The notes under the pieces are model-generated. The model saw only the letters and a list, made by a program, of their open reading frames with translations. It did not search any database and was not told where the DNA came from. Made by a program: the position numbers and the translations under genes. A stretch of 64,000 nucleotides of DNA from Alphaproteobacteria bacterium (GTDB lineage: Bacteria; Pseudomonadota; Alphaproteobacteria; Micavibrionales; Micavibrionaceae): assembly GCA_021775995.1 (NCBI GenBank), contig JAJFGS010000011.1, positions 62,001 through 126,000 on the forward strand, given 5' to 3'. Below are positions 48,353 to 56,916 of the stretch, one piece after another; positions within the stretch are counted from its first letter, which is position 1; each line of letters begins with the position of its first letter.

Positions 48353-49111
48353 ATGACAAAACTATCGGTAAATTTAAATAAAGTTGCCCTTTTGAGAAAT
48401 CAGCGAGATGTGGGTTATCCTGACGTTATTGAGCATGCAAAGCTTGTTCTTGAGGCAGGTGCAGATGGTCTCACCATCCACCCCCGCCCAGATGAACGCC
48501 ATATACGAAAGAGCGATGTTGGTAAAATTGCTGCTTTTTTGAAGGATCGGCCAAAAACTGATGGAAAATCAATTGAATTAAACATCGAAGGGTATCCGAC
48601 AGAAGAGTTTATGGAGCTGGTTTTAAAAAATAATTACGACCAAGTCACTTTAGTTCCAGATTCTCCCTCACAGCGTACGTCTGATCACGGGTGGGATGTT
48701 CAAAAAAATCAAACCACTCTAAAAGATGTCATTAAAAGACTGCATGAGAAGAAACGTCGCGTCTCCCTGTTTATTGATCCCGATCCCACAGTTATTGAGT
48801 ATGTAAAGCAGGTGGGAGCTGATCGTATCGAGCTTTATACAGGACCGTACGCTGAAGACAAAACGCCACTAAAATCCTATATTGAAACCGCAAAAGCAGC
48901 GCAAAAGGCTGGAATAGAAATTAATGCAGGGCATGACTTAAACCTTGATAATTTAGCACATTTTATCGCCGCTATCCCTTATTGTACCGAAGTTTCAATT
49001 GGTCATGCAATCATCAGCGATGCCCTGACTATGGGCTGGAACGGAACTATTCACGCCTACTTAACCGCCATTGACTATGGACAAAAGACGGCAAACAAGA
49101 AAGCCGCTTAA
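48353..49111 (+). CDS. pdxJ: Pyridoxine 5'-phosphate synthase
   Basis: Condenses 3-amino-1-hydroxyacetone 1-phosphate with deoxyxylulose 5-phosphate in vitamin B6 synthesis. A TIM-barrel protein of 252 residues. It opens KLSVNLNKVALLRNQRDVGYPD, has the active-site stretch LTIHPRPDERHI, the ELNIEGYPTEEF strand, VTLVPDSPSQRTSDHGWD, and INAGHDLNLDN near the end. I use ATG 48353, where TAAAAGGG precedes it, rather than ATG 48326. serB follows after 23 bp and is probably co-transcribed. Confidence 0.96.
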   Translation: MTKLSVNLNKVALLRNQRDVGYPDVIEHAKLVLEAGADGLTIHPRPDERHIRKSDVGKIAAFLKDRPKTDGKSIELNIEGYPTEEFMELVLKNNYDQVTLVPDSPSQRTSDHGWDVQKNQTTLKDVIKRLHEKKRRVSLFIDPDPTVIEYVKQVGADRIELYTGPYAEDKTPLKSYIETAKAAQKAGIEINAGHDLNLDNLAHFIAAIPYCTEVSIGHAIISDALTMGWNGTIHAYLTAIDYGQKTANKKAA

Positions 49112-49134
49112 TCTTTTAAGAAAGACGTACATCT

Positions 49135-50028
49135 ATGGATTTCAATTTAACTCTCGTTGCCTCAGATAAAGCCCTATCGGCTGGACATTTGGCTTCCGTA
49201 GAGAGTTTTTTAGGTAAACAAGCCATTTTGATAACGGGAGACCCCTCATGGCTCAATATCCACAAAGCTGCCGACCTTCCTATTGCTGAATGTCTAACAA
49301 TAGGGCAAATTCAAGACCTGCGTGCTATATTATCCGATGATAAAATAGATATTTTCTGTACACGTACGGCCAATAGACGTAAAAAATTACTGATTGCAGA
49401 TATGGATTCAACCATTGTAATAAGTGAAACGCTTGATGAATTGGCCGATGAAGCTGGTATTAAAGACAAAATCTCTGTCATTACCGAACGTGCCATGCGC
49501 GGAGAACTCGACTTCTTTGAAGCCATTAAAGAGCGTGTAGGCTTGCTGAAAGGACTATCAGCCGATGCCTTAAAACGTACACTTGATAAAACAGAGGTTT
49601 CTATTGGAGCCGATATAGTTGTTAAAACCATGAAAAACCATGAAGCTTTTTGTACCTTAGTTTCTGGCGGGTTTACTTATTTTACCGAAAGCATCGCAAA
49701 ACAACTTGGGTTTAATGCCCATCATGGCAATATTTTAGGGATCAATGATAACGCCCTTACAGGGGAGGTCATGGAACCCATATTAGATAAGGAAACGAAG
49801 CTTACGTTGTTGAAAGAATATACTCAAAAACAACAAATAGGTTTAAGCGACACTGTCGCTATTGGTGACGGTGCCAATGACCTCCCTATGCTAGAAGCCG
49901 CAGGAATAGGAATAGGGTACCATCCAAAACCTATATTAGAAGAGCGTTTGCTCAATTGTATTCGTTTTACAGACTTATCCTCTATTCTCTACATCCAAGG
50001 GTATAAAAAAGAAGAATTTATTATATAA
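49135..50028 (+). CDS. serB: Phosphoserine phosphatase
   Basis: The last step of serine synthesis, a HAD-family phosphatase of 297 residues. The nucleophile motif is LLIADMDSTIV (about residues 84-94), followed by the cap region with AMRGELDFFEA. Motif II is LVSGGFTYF, and the metal motif is AIGDGANDLPML. The N-terminal 80 residues are a weakly conserved extension. The end of the gene is followed by about 100 bp without other features. Confidence 0.96.
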   Translation: MDFNLTLVASDKALSAGHLASVESFLGKQAILITGDPSWLNIHKAADLPIAECLTIGQIQDLRAILSDDKIDIFCTRTANRRKKLLIADMDSTIVISETLDELADEAGIKDKISVITERAMRGELDFFEAIKERVGLLKGLSADALKRTLDKTEVSIGADIVVKTMKNHEAFCTLVSGGFTYFTESIAKQLGFNAHHGNILGINDNALTGEVMEPILDKETKLTLLKEYTQKQQIGLSDTVAIGDGANDLPMLEAAGIGIGYHPKPILEERLLNCIRFTDLSSILYIQGYKKEEFII

Positions 50029-50127
50029 CAATTTCTTTGCGCACCTCTATCTGTTTCACGTACAATATAGGTAGAATAATTCAATTACTCTCAACTTAGA
50101 CACGACAGCAAAACAAAGTTAACCATT

Positions 50128-51135
50128 ATGAGCAAAAAGTATAATTTTAATGTCCCGCAGGACGATCTTGACGAGCTATTAAAGCAATATTGCCGAAACT
50201 ACACGACAATGGCCAAAGAAGGTCAATTTGATAAAATTGTAGGCCGCGATGCAGAAATTGACCAAGTCATGCTCATATTGCTTCAAAGAAACCGTAAAAA
50301 CGCTTGTATGCTTGCCCCTGCTGGAGTTGGTAAAACAGCCCTTGTCGCAGGTTTAGCACAAGCCGTTGTTGCAGATCGCGTACCAGAGTATTTAAAAGGC
50401 GCGCAAGTTCTTGAATTAGATATGTCTGCTATGGCGGCGGGTACAAACAGCGCTGGAGAATTCCAAGAACGCTTTATCCCCATCTGTAAAGGTTTGGCAG
50501 AAAGATACCATCACCCAGAATTTCCAAAATACATCATGTTTATTGATGAAATTCATACCATTATGCCGACTGTCCACGGCTCTGCCTATGCGGGTCTTTC
50601 CGAAGTGATGAAACCTTACATGACCGTAGGAGATCTTCATATTCTTGGGGCAACGACGTTGGATGAATTCCGTATGTATGTGGCGATTGACCCTGCGCTT
50701 GATCGACGGTTTCAAAAAATACACTTAAAATTACCTAGTCCAGCAGAAACACTATTAATTTTAAAAGGTATTCGTTCAAGTTACGAACGTCATCACAAAC
50801 TAACCATACCAGATGACTGCCTAGAAGAAGTCGTGAAACTAACCGAAGAACATATGCGTAAACGCAACCAACCTGATAAATCAATCATTATGATGGATGC
50901 CGCTTGTGGATGGCAGAACATGTTTAATAGCGAAGACAGAACATTAAGTATGGAAGCGGTTTATATGATGGTTGCAAAAGAAACTGGATTAAATCCTGGC
51001 GCCTTAACAGACATGGAGCTAACCCATCGTGACCAAGTTTTTGACCCGACAAAAGATAAAGTAACAACAGGCGGTATTGATTTTAGTGATACGGCTGATG
51101 ATAAAAAAGAAGATAACAAAAAAGCAACTCAGTAA
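50128..51135 (+). CDS. Stand-alone Clp/Hsp100-type AAA+ ATPase module
   Basis: A protein of 335 residues corresponding to the first nucleotide-binding domain of ClpA/ClpB/ClpC only. It has the FDKIVGRDAEIDQVMLIL entry, Walker A APAGVGKTA (63-71), the substrate-pore-like segment region, and Walker B MFIDEIHT (about 137-144). The sensor is GATTLDEFR and the arginine-finger region is PALDRRFQKIHL. The N-terminal adaptor domain, the coiled-coil middle domain and the second ATPase ring are all missing. The acidic Lys/Asp tail shows a natural end, not a truncation in progress. Either an independent remodelling ATPase or a dedicated partner of an unknown substrate; it is convergent with an rsmC-like gene. 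Confidence 0.85.
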   Translation: MSKKYNFNVPQDDLDELLKQYCRNYTTMAKEGQFDKIVGRDAEIDQVMLILLQRNRKNACMLAPAGVGKTALVAGLAQAVVADRVPEYLKGAQVLELDMSAMAAGTNSAGEFQERFIPICKGLAERYHHPEFPKYIMFIDEIHTIMPTVHGSAYAGLSEVMKPYMTVGDLHILGATTLDEFRMYVAIDPALDRRFQKIHLKLPSPAETLLILKGIRSSYERHHKLTIPDDCLEEVVKLTEEHMRKRNQPDKSIIMMDAACGWQNMFNSEDRTLSMEAVYMMVAKETGLNPGALTDMELTHRDQVFDPTKDKVTTGGIDFSDTADDKKEDNKKATQ

Positions 51136-51162
51136 AAAATTCTACTGTTGAAGCAAGGTAAA

Positions 51163-52194
51163 TTATTTTTGAACCACAAAGATTTTATACCCTTGTTCTT
51201 CACTTACTTTATGAACATTTGAAAACAATTTATCTAATAGTTTTTCGTATGGTAGATGTGAATTTGCGACCATATATAGTGAGCCGCTTTTTTTAAGACA
51301 CTGTGCCGCTTGTTTAATAAAATTATGCCCTACTTCATTTTTTGCCTGTTTTCCTTCGTGGAAAGGTGGATTCATTACAATCCAATCCAAATTACGAAGG
51401 TCTTTTTGAGGCACTGTTAAATCTACCCAATCATATTCAATATCAATGTTTTCTTGATAATGCGCCAAATTTTTCTTAGCACATTGTAATGCATTATAAT
51501 CTGCATCCAGCGCATATAATTTATTAATGTTAGTATGCTTTTTTAAAACTTGAGAAGATAAATATCCGTAACCACAACCAAAGTCTGCCCCTTTACCTTC
51601 TAACTTTGGTGGTAAATTTTGAATAAGTAACTTTGAACCTTTGTCTATTTTATCCCATCCAAAAATTCCTGGCTGACTCATAAAATTTAATCCATCGATA
51701 TTCATGTTTTGCTGAGCACCTTTAGAAATATAAAAATCAATTTTCTGCTGGTCTCTTGTATTTTTGTAAGCCCAGACAATTCGACATTTACTTTTTGATA
51801 GTGACGTTGGGTTTGCGCCCAATTCTTTCATCCAACTTTCAATTTTTTTACCGCCCGCATCATTGGCCGCTACAGCTACTAATAATCCATTATCTTCTAA
51901 ATAATCTAAAGATTGGGCAAGCATATATAGCGCTGATTCTTTCTGCTTTGGTAAATGACAAAAAATATTTTGATAACGTTCCTGTTGAAGTAATTCAGAT
52001 TGGATTTTTATGCCATGCCCCTCCCATAAAGCAGCATCAGGTTTAAATGATTGCACACAATCAATATTTTTAAATTTTTCTATACCATAAAAATATTGAG
52101 CACCCCAAAATAACGTTTTGGCGTCATAATTTGGGTAAGCGATTTGTTCCTTATCAAAAGGATAAAAAAGCAAAGAAGATATATTTTCATTCAT
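51163..52194 (-). CDS. rsmC: Class I methyltransferase, RsmC-like (16S rRNA G1207)
   Basis: A 343-residue two-domain methyltransferase. The N-terminal half is a degenerate methyltransferase-like domain (about 1-165). The C-terminal half has the SAM motif GADFGCGYGYLSSQVL (about 198-213), an acidic second motif (LYALDAD) and the catalytic NPPFHEG (about 273-279), which is characteristic of RsmC/RlmG enzymes methylating guanine N2 in ribosomal RNA. RlmG is an alternative, but length and arrangement fit RsmC better. An 18-bp inverted repeat lies directly upstream of the start codon. Confidence 0.82.
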   Translation of the reverse strand: MNENISSLLFYPFDKEQIAYPNYDAKTLFWGAQYFYGIEKFKNIDCVQSFKPDAALWEGHGIKIQSELLQQERYQNIFCHLPKQKESALYMLAQSLDYLEDNGLLVAVAANDAGGKKIESWMKELGANPTSLSKSKCRIVWAYKNTRDQQKIDFYISKGAQQNMNIDGLNFMSQPGIFGWDKIDKGSKLLIQNLPPKLEGKGADFGCGYGYLSSQVLKKHTNINKLYALDADYNALQCAKKNLAHYQENIDIEYDWVDLTVPQKDLRNLDWIVMNPPFHEGKQAKNEVGHNFIKQAAQCLKKSGSLYMVANSHLPYEKLLDKLFSNVHKVSEEQGYKIFVVQK

Positions 52195-52202
52195 GATTAA
52201 AT

Positions 52203-52220
52203 AATGAAATAAATTTCATT
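52203..52220. promoter_or_regulatory. 18-bp inverted repeat before the rsmC-like gene
   Basis: AATGAAAT-AA-ATTTCATT is perfectly symmetrical and ends 9 bp upstream of the rsmC-like start codon. It could be an operator or a hairpin covering the ribosome site. Confidence 0.35.
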
Positions 52221-52250
52221 AAAAAGAAACAGCTATAAGCACAAAGAAAT

Positions 52251-52272
52251 ACCGAGCCTTAAGAGGCTCGGT
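52251..52272. terminator. Terminator of the pseudopilin operon
   Basis: ACCGAGCC and GGCTCGGT form a strong 8-bp GC-rich stem around a 6-base loop. On the minus strand, 9 bp past the stop of the last pseudopilin gene, it is followed by ATTTCTTT. Confidence 0.8.
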
Positions 52273-52281
52273 AAATATTAC

Positions 52282-54027
52282 TTATGGACAACCTGGTCCA
52301 CTTCCACCTGTACATGGTGGCCCGCCTGGTCCTGGTCCTGATGGTGGAGGTCCTGGTCCCGGCCCTGGTCCCGGCCCTGGTCCCGGCGTTGGTGGGCAAT
52401 TACAGCTACCGCTTACTGTGATCCAGTCTTCGTCACAATCATTACAATCTGTATCTACTCGATAAACAACGGGTCCACCTGTACAACCCGAATCACAAGC
52501 CTCTGGCGGTTGAACGACTGAGCCAGGTGTACAGTTACAAAGGTCATCTGAAAACTCCCCTTCCCAGGTACCATTATCACATTCAAAAGTTCCTTTACTA
52601 CATTTATAGAAATTACCAGCTTCTAAATCAAAAACCACACCGTCTTCAGACGCAGGTAGGGCAAAAGTTTGACTACAAGAGGTTCTGGTCTCTGCGCCAC
52701 AAGGGTAATCAACACAATCTAACTCGCCATTTGTAATAGATTTAAGTAATTGACCAGATGGACATGAATAGTCGATCAACGGTTCGCAATCACCACGAAT
52801 AACATCATCATTGACATCATTAACCCCATCTACGTCGTAAACCACACCATCTTTTGTTATCCCTTGCATAAAACTTCCTGTACCGGGAGGACATCTTGTT
52901 CCAACAGGACCACCAAGAGCATCGGCAGGAAAACAATTCTCACCTTTCCTATCACAGACCAAATTAGACTGCGCCCGACCGCTTAAACCTGCGGCAAGAG
53001 AAGGATCTCTTTCAACCAAAATATTGCCGCCAACCCAAAGACGTGCGTTATTATAAACTTTTGTTACTTCCTCTGCCGTTGCAAACCCACCCGAAGTATC
53101 AGGTTCAGAATAAAAATTATACAGATAATCACTGCCAACACGACCATCAGGATTATCCTGTGTTGCGATGCTGTATATATTTGCAGGGTTTGCCGAAGAC
53201 CTAGCCCATAACGGAGTATTTAAAGGCAATTGATACAATACAACATCATCATGTTGATTATTATCACCAGCTGTTGAAGCTTCGGACACATAAAATGTAG
53301 CGTCGGCAAGATCACAATTTTCTCCATCAGGTGATGCCAAGTTACAAACACTGCCATTTGAAACACCAAATTTATTAATACCGCCAACACGATCTTGACC
53401 ATGTGATAAAACAACAAAATTAGCGCGATGGGGTTTTTCTAAACGACTATTGCCGCCTTCATAAACAATATCTATACCACCAGCATCAGGATGATTTTCT
53501 AACCCGTCAAACGCCAAATTTTCAGTTACTGCATATAAAATACGATTACCGTAAGCATCATAGGCATATTCTTCAGGCATATTCAGCTCACGAAAAGGAA
53601 TACCGCCAATTCGTACTTGTGGTGTAATAGCTGGATCAAGTGTTCCATTATAATCAAAATCAATCGGATCAGTTGCTGCGCCACTATTTGCTACGCAGAC
53701 CTTACCACCAGCAGCCGTACAACCAACCGCCACATTTCCACCTGTCTCTGCTGGATCGCATTCTGTTTGACGCCCATAATTAGCATCTGTGCGCACTGCA
53801 TCTAGCGGTGCAGGACAGGGATAATAACCATTTGCATTACGAAAAGCCGAAACAGCCCATGCCATTTGTTCTACATTTTGTGCTGTTCCTTCCCATTTTC
53901 TTTTTTCTAACCACACAGAAAATGGAAAAGCTATCGCCGCAATAAGAATACCAACAATTGTTGTTGATATCGCCAATTCGATCAGCGTAAAGCCTGATGC
54001 ATTTTTACTGGATTTTTTTATCAACAT
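52282..54027 (-). CDS. Large prepilin-like protein with Gly-Pro tail (third of three paralogues)
   Basis: Starts with a class III prepilin leader: MLIKKSSKNASG, then mature FTLIELAISTTIVGIL with Glu at position +5, followed by a hydrophobic helix. At 581 residues it is several times longer than a normal pilin. The ectodomain shares a framework with the two upstream genes: YPCPA, then NYGR, GIPFREL, DAYGNRILYAV, VLSHGQDR and ENCDLAD. A Cys-rich C-terminal part (about 415-540) and a low-complexity tail of PGPGPG repeats are unique to this copy; in DNA the tail is a GGTCCCGGCCCT tandem repeat near 52340-52385. It may be the exposed tip of a pseudopilus. Function inferred only. Confidence 0.83.
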   Translation of the reverse strand: MLIKKSSKNASGFTLIELAISTTIVGILIAAIAFPFSVWLEKRKWEGTAQNVEQMAWAVSAFRNANGYYPCPAPLDAVRTDANYGRQTECDPAETGGNVAVGCTAAGGKVCVANSGAATDPIDFDYNGTLDPAITPQVRIGGIPFRELNMPEEYAYDAYGNRILYAVTENLAFDGLENHPDAGGIDIVYEGGNSRLEKPHRANFVVLSHGQDRVGGINKFGVSNGSVCNLASPDGENCDLADATFYVSEASTAGDNNQHDDVVLYQLPLNTPLWARSSANPANIYSIATQDNPDGRVGSDYLYNFYSEPDTSGGFATAEEVTKVYNNARLWVGGNILVERDPSLAAGLSGRAQSNLVCDRKGENCFPADALGGPVGTRCPPGTGSFMQGITKDGVVYDVDGVNDVNDDVIRGDCEPLIDYSCPSGQLLKSITNGELDCVDYPCGAETRTSCSQTFALPASEDGVVFDLEAGNFYKCSKGTFECDNGTWEGEFSDDLCNCTPGSVVQPPEACDSGCTGGPVVYRVDTDCNDCDEDWITVSGSCNCPPTPGPGPGPGPGPGPPPSGPGPGGPPCTGGSGPGCP

Positions 54028-54080
54028 TTTTAAAACCTTATCTGTTAAAATTTACTTTCTAAATAATACGCTCATTCACT

Positions 54081-55394
54081 CTAGGGCACTGGCGCACAAT
54101 TCAAAGAAATAGCTCCTGTTGTTGGGTTAAGAGTAACACCCGTTGCATATTCCAATGCTGGACATGATCCAGAGCTATCTAAAACAATTGACCTACATCT
54201 TGGCGTACTATTGTCCATCCCTACCAATATTTGACCATCACCACAATCAAATCTCTCAACCACAGTACCATCTTCTTCGGTAACTGTAGGCTGATCCCCA
54301 CCAATAACGGCAGGGTAAAAACAATCTGTTTGACTTTCATTACATATTTGAGTTGTTTGAATTTTACCCCCTTCATTAAGGTCTGGTGTTCCCGCAACAA
54401 CTGGTGCTTCAACCCGTAAATTACCAACAACATGAACTTTCTCTAATGCAATATCTGATTTATTCAATCCCACACCCATATTTCCAGAAGAGCGGTTGTA
54501 GATGCTTTTTGCATCGTCTGGAACATTATCCCAAATATAAACCCAACTTAAAGGGTCGTCGACAAAATCATCATCATAGAATCCTGTTGCTCCATCAAGC
54601 CTGTTAGCAAATAGTGCGGTTGAAAAAATGGAATCCTCATCACAATTCTCTTGATCTATGTCTGCACTTGCACAAAGATTTGGATTCAAACTTCCATACG
54701 AAGTATAGCTACCCGCCCCATCTTCTCCATGACTGAAAAATACAAACTCAACATTTTTTGTTATTGTATTTCCAGCTGTAGGAATATCTGTATCTGGATG
54801 TCTTGTTGTAACATCAAAATCATTTACAACAATTTGACGGCATGTTGGACATGGTGTAATTGGTGTATCTTGCTGATACAAACTTTCAGATGCTTGCTCC
54901 TCTACGACAGCATAAGTAAATTGATTACCGTAAACATCAATAATATCTTCCTTACCGATACCAATTTCTTTGTAAGGAATAGAACCTATGCGGACACGTG
55001 TTGATCCATCAGGTCCTAAAGCAACACAATAAGAACCATCAGCGGCACAATCATCATCAGCAACCGCTGTATTATTACAAGCCAACTCATCAGCTGTTCC
55101 ATCAGAATCTAAATCAGCTAAAACAGCCGTTGTATCGCCAAAATTTTGATCTGTTGTCGACTTATCACGCCGTCCTGGACAAGCATAATGCCCATGTTCA
55201 GAAAAATAGCTTGAAAGACCATCAGCAATGGTAAATATTTTATAGTCTTGCAATTCTTTCTTCTGTTTTGCCTGTTGAATAGAATAAAGTTGAAGAAATG
55301 CTGTCGTTAATAAACCAATAACGATCAATGCTATTGCCAATTCAATAAGCGATAATCCTTGTTCTGTTTCTCTATATTGAATCTTTTTCATCAT
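54081..55394 (-). CDS. Large prepilin-like protein (second of three paralogues)
   Basis: A 437-residue protein with a prepilin cleavage/methylation motif EQG-LSLIELAIALIVIG near the N-terminus (Glu at +5). An ectodomain of about 400 residues follows, with the same landmarks as its neighbours: YACPGRRD, NFGDT, GSIPYKEIGI, DVYGNQFTYAVVEE, FFSHGEDGAG, ENCDED. Conserved cysteines probably form disulfides in the periplasm. The gene begins 3 bp after the first paralogue and is followed after 53 bp by the third, so the three form one transcript. No peptidase, assembly ATPase or secretin gene is in this window. Confidence 0.83.
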   Translation of the reverse strand: MMKKIQYRETEQGLSLIELAIALIVIGLLTTAFLQLYSIQQAKQKKELQDYKIFTIADGLSSYFSEHGHYACPGRRDKSTTDQNFGDTTAVLADLDSDGTADELACNNTAVADDDCAADGSYCVALGPDGSTRVRIGSIPYKEIGIGKEDIIDVYGNQFTYAVVEEQASESLYQQDTPITPCPTCRQIVVNDFDVTTRHPDTDIPTAGNTITKNVEFVFFSHGEDGAGSYTSYGSLNPNLCASADIDQENCDEDSIFSTALFANRLDGATGFYDDDFVDDPLSWVYIWDNVPDDAKSIYNRSSGNMGVGLNKSDIALEKVHVVGNLRVEAPVVAGTPDLNEGGKIQTTQICNESQTDCFYPAVIGGDQPTVTEEDGTVVERFDCGDGQILVGMDNSTPRCRSIVLDSSGSCPALEYATGVTLNPTTGAISLNCAPVP

Positions 55395-55397
55395 ATC

Positions 55398-56642
55398 CTA
55401 TGGCACACAATTTGGTTGTAGTGTTTTAGTAGCTTGGTTATAAGTAAAACCATTCATAAAGCCTGTTCCACATGTTGGGTTTTGAGCAGCATTATAAATT
55501 GTATCACAATTTAATGTATTATTTGCCAGAGCAACCGTTGCTACATTACCACTATTCGCTGCATCAAGAGCGTCGCAATTAACACCGGTCCCTGCCACTA
55601 TATCAGGAGTAAAACAATCTTGCCCTCCAGGAACGCCAGCATTAAAAATACAATATTCATCTGCAAGTACTGAGGCATCTTGAGTAGCATCAATTACAGC
55701 TTTTTCATCCGCAACCGCATTACCCTCATAAACATGTAATTTTTCTTGCGGATCATCACCACCAACACCGACATTCCCTGTATTTAGATTATAGATATCA
55801 ATATCAACATCGGCTATTTCCCAAAGAAAATAATTAGCCCAAGTTCTAAAAACCAAAAGATCATCAAATTCATTAGCCCCAGTATCATATCTTAAAGAAG
55901 AAACATAAGTATCATCATTATCACAATTTTCTTGTTGTTTTGCTGGTGACGTACCACAATTTCCTAACTGGGTATTGCCGTAATATGGCCATGCCCCATC
56001 AGCCTTTTCACCATGACTGATAATAACGTAATCAGCATGGTTATTATTGGGATTTCTTGATAGTAAGTTATCAGGGGCCGTACCATGTTCATCATAAATT
56101 TCTATTGCTCCAAGACGTGGTAAATAATCAAGCGTGCCCTGGCGCTCAGTCAAAACATAAGTAAATTTATTCTTATACGTATCAACAGTATCATCAGCGC
56201 CGATAGAATATTCAAATTGATATAAATCTTGCCCAAATAAAGTTGAACCTTGCTTTAAAGTTGCAAAAGGTATGGAGCCTTTTCTTATATCGGTTGCAAC
56301 TTTTGTTGCAAGATTATCATCATCATTAACTTGACCAACAGCGACAGATATCCCTGGAGTGGCTGGGGGTGCCAAAGAACAGTCCGTTTCGACGCCAAAA
56401 TTCACATCGCCTGGTCCTAAACTTGAATCTGCAGGACATGGATAACGGCCATATTCTGCGAAAAAACGATCCATCGCAGAGTTTAAAGTATCAATTTTTG
56501 CTTGTGTTGCATAAATACGCTTTTTTTCAAGATACTGCTGATAAAGAGTAATTGCTGTCGCAAATAAAAAACCGCTTATAATAATAACAACCGCAAGCTC
56601 GACTAATGAAAAACCACCCTGATTTTTAATATTATTATCCAT
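55398..56642 (-). CDS. Large prepilin-like protein (first of three paralogues)
   Basis: A 414-residue protein with leader MDNNIKNQGG and mature FSLVELAVVIIISGFLFA (Glu at +5), then an ectodomain with YPCPADS, VNFGVETDC, GSIPFATL, DTYKNKFTYVLTE, IISHGEKADG and ENCDND. The C-terminal part has further cysteine pairs (EYCIFNAGVPGGQDC, NPTCGTG). It is the promoter-proximal gene of the three-pseudopilin operon, transcribed away from the RTX gene at 56917. The shared upstream region contains a CtrA-type box. Confidence 0.83.
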   Translation of the reverse strand: MDNNIKNQGGFSLVELAVVIIISGFLFATAITLYQQYLEKKRIYATQAKIDTLNSAMDRFFAEYGRYPCPADSSLGPGDVNFGVETDCSLAPPATPGISVAVGQVNDDDNLATKVATDIRKGSIPFATLKQGSTLFGQDLYQFEYSIGADDTVDTYKNKFTYVLTERQGTLDYLPRLGAIEIYDEHGTAPDNLLSRNPNNNHADYVIISHGEKADGAWPYYGNTQLGNCGTSPAKQQENCDNDDTYVSSLRYDTGANEFDDLLVFRTWANYFLWEIADVDIDIYNLNTGNVGVGGDDPQEKLHVYEGNAVADEKAVIDATQDASVLADEYCIFNAGVPGGQDCFTPDIVAGTGVNCDALDAANSGNVATVALANNTLNCDTIYNAAQNPTCGTGFMNGFTYNQATKTLQPNCVP

Positions 56643-56916
56643 ATATTTTCGCCCTTAACTCCAACCCCCATTATACCTTATCTGGTGCTTTATATCAATT
56701 TTTGACAATAAAACGCCTAGCCCCGTAAAAAAGGATTTATCCTAATTATATCAGTATTTTATATTAATATTTCATTAACTTTTTTGCAAAAACTTGAAAA
56801 AGACACTTTATGATTAAAATTAACCTTTTGGTTACTTAGAAATAGTAAAATAAAGGCAGGGTAATACTTTATTAACAGATTGAAAAATATAACTATTTTA
56901 AAGTAAGGGCAAAATT
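56643..56916. other. Divergent regulatory region between pseudopilins and the RTX gene
   Basis: 274 bp of very AT-rich DNA without a gene. It contains the CtrA-type box at 56764-56779, a TAACC-TTTT-GGTTA palindrome at 56821-56834, and presumably promoters for both directions. Confidence 0.6.
56764..56779 (+). promoter_or_regulatory. CtrA-type box between the pseudopilin operon and the RTX gene
   Basis: TTAATATTTCATTAAC is an exact TTAA-N7-TTAAC match, about 140 bp before the RTX start and 120 bp before the pseudopilin start. It is the second such site in the window, again in front of surface-protein genes. Confidence 0.5.
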
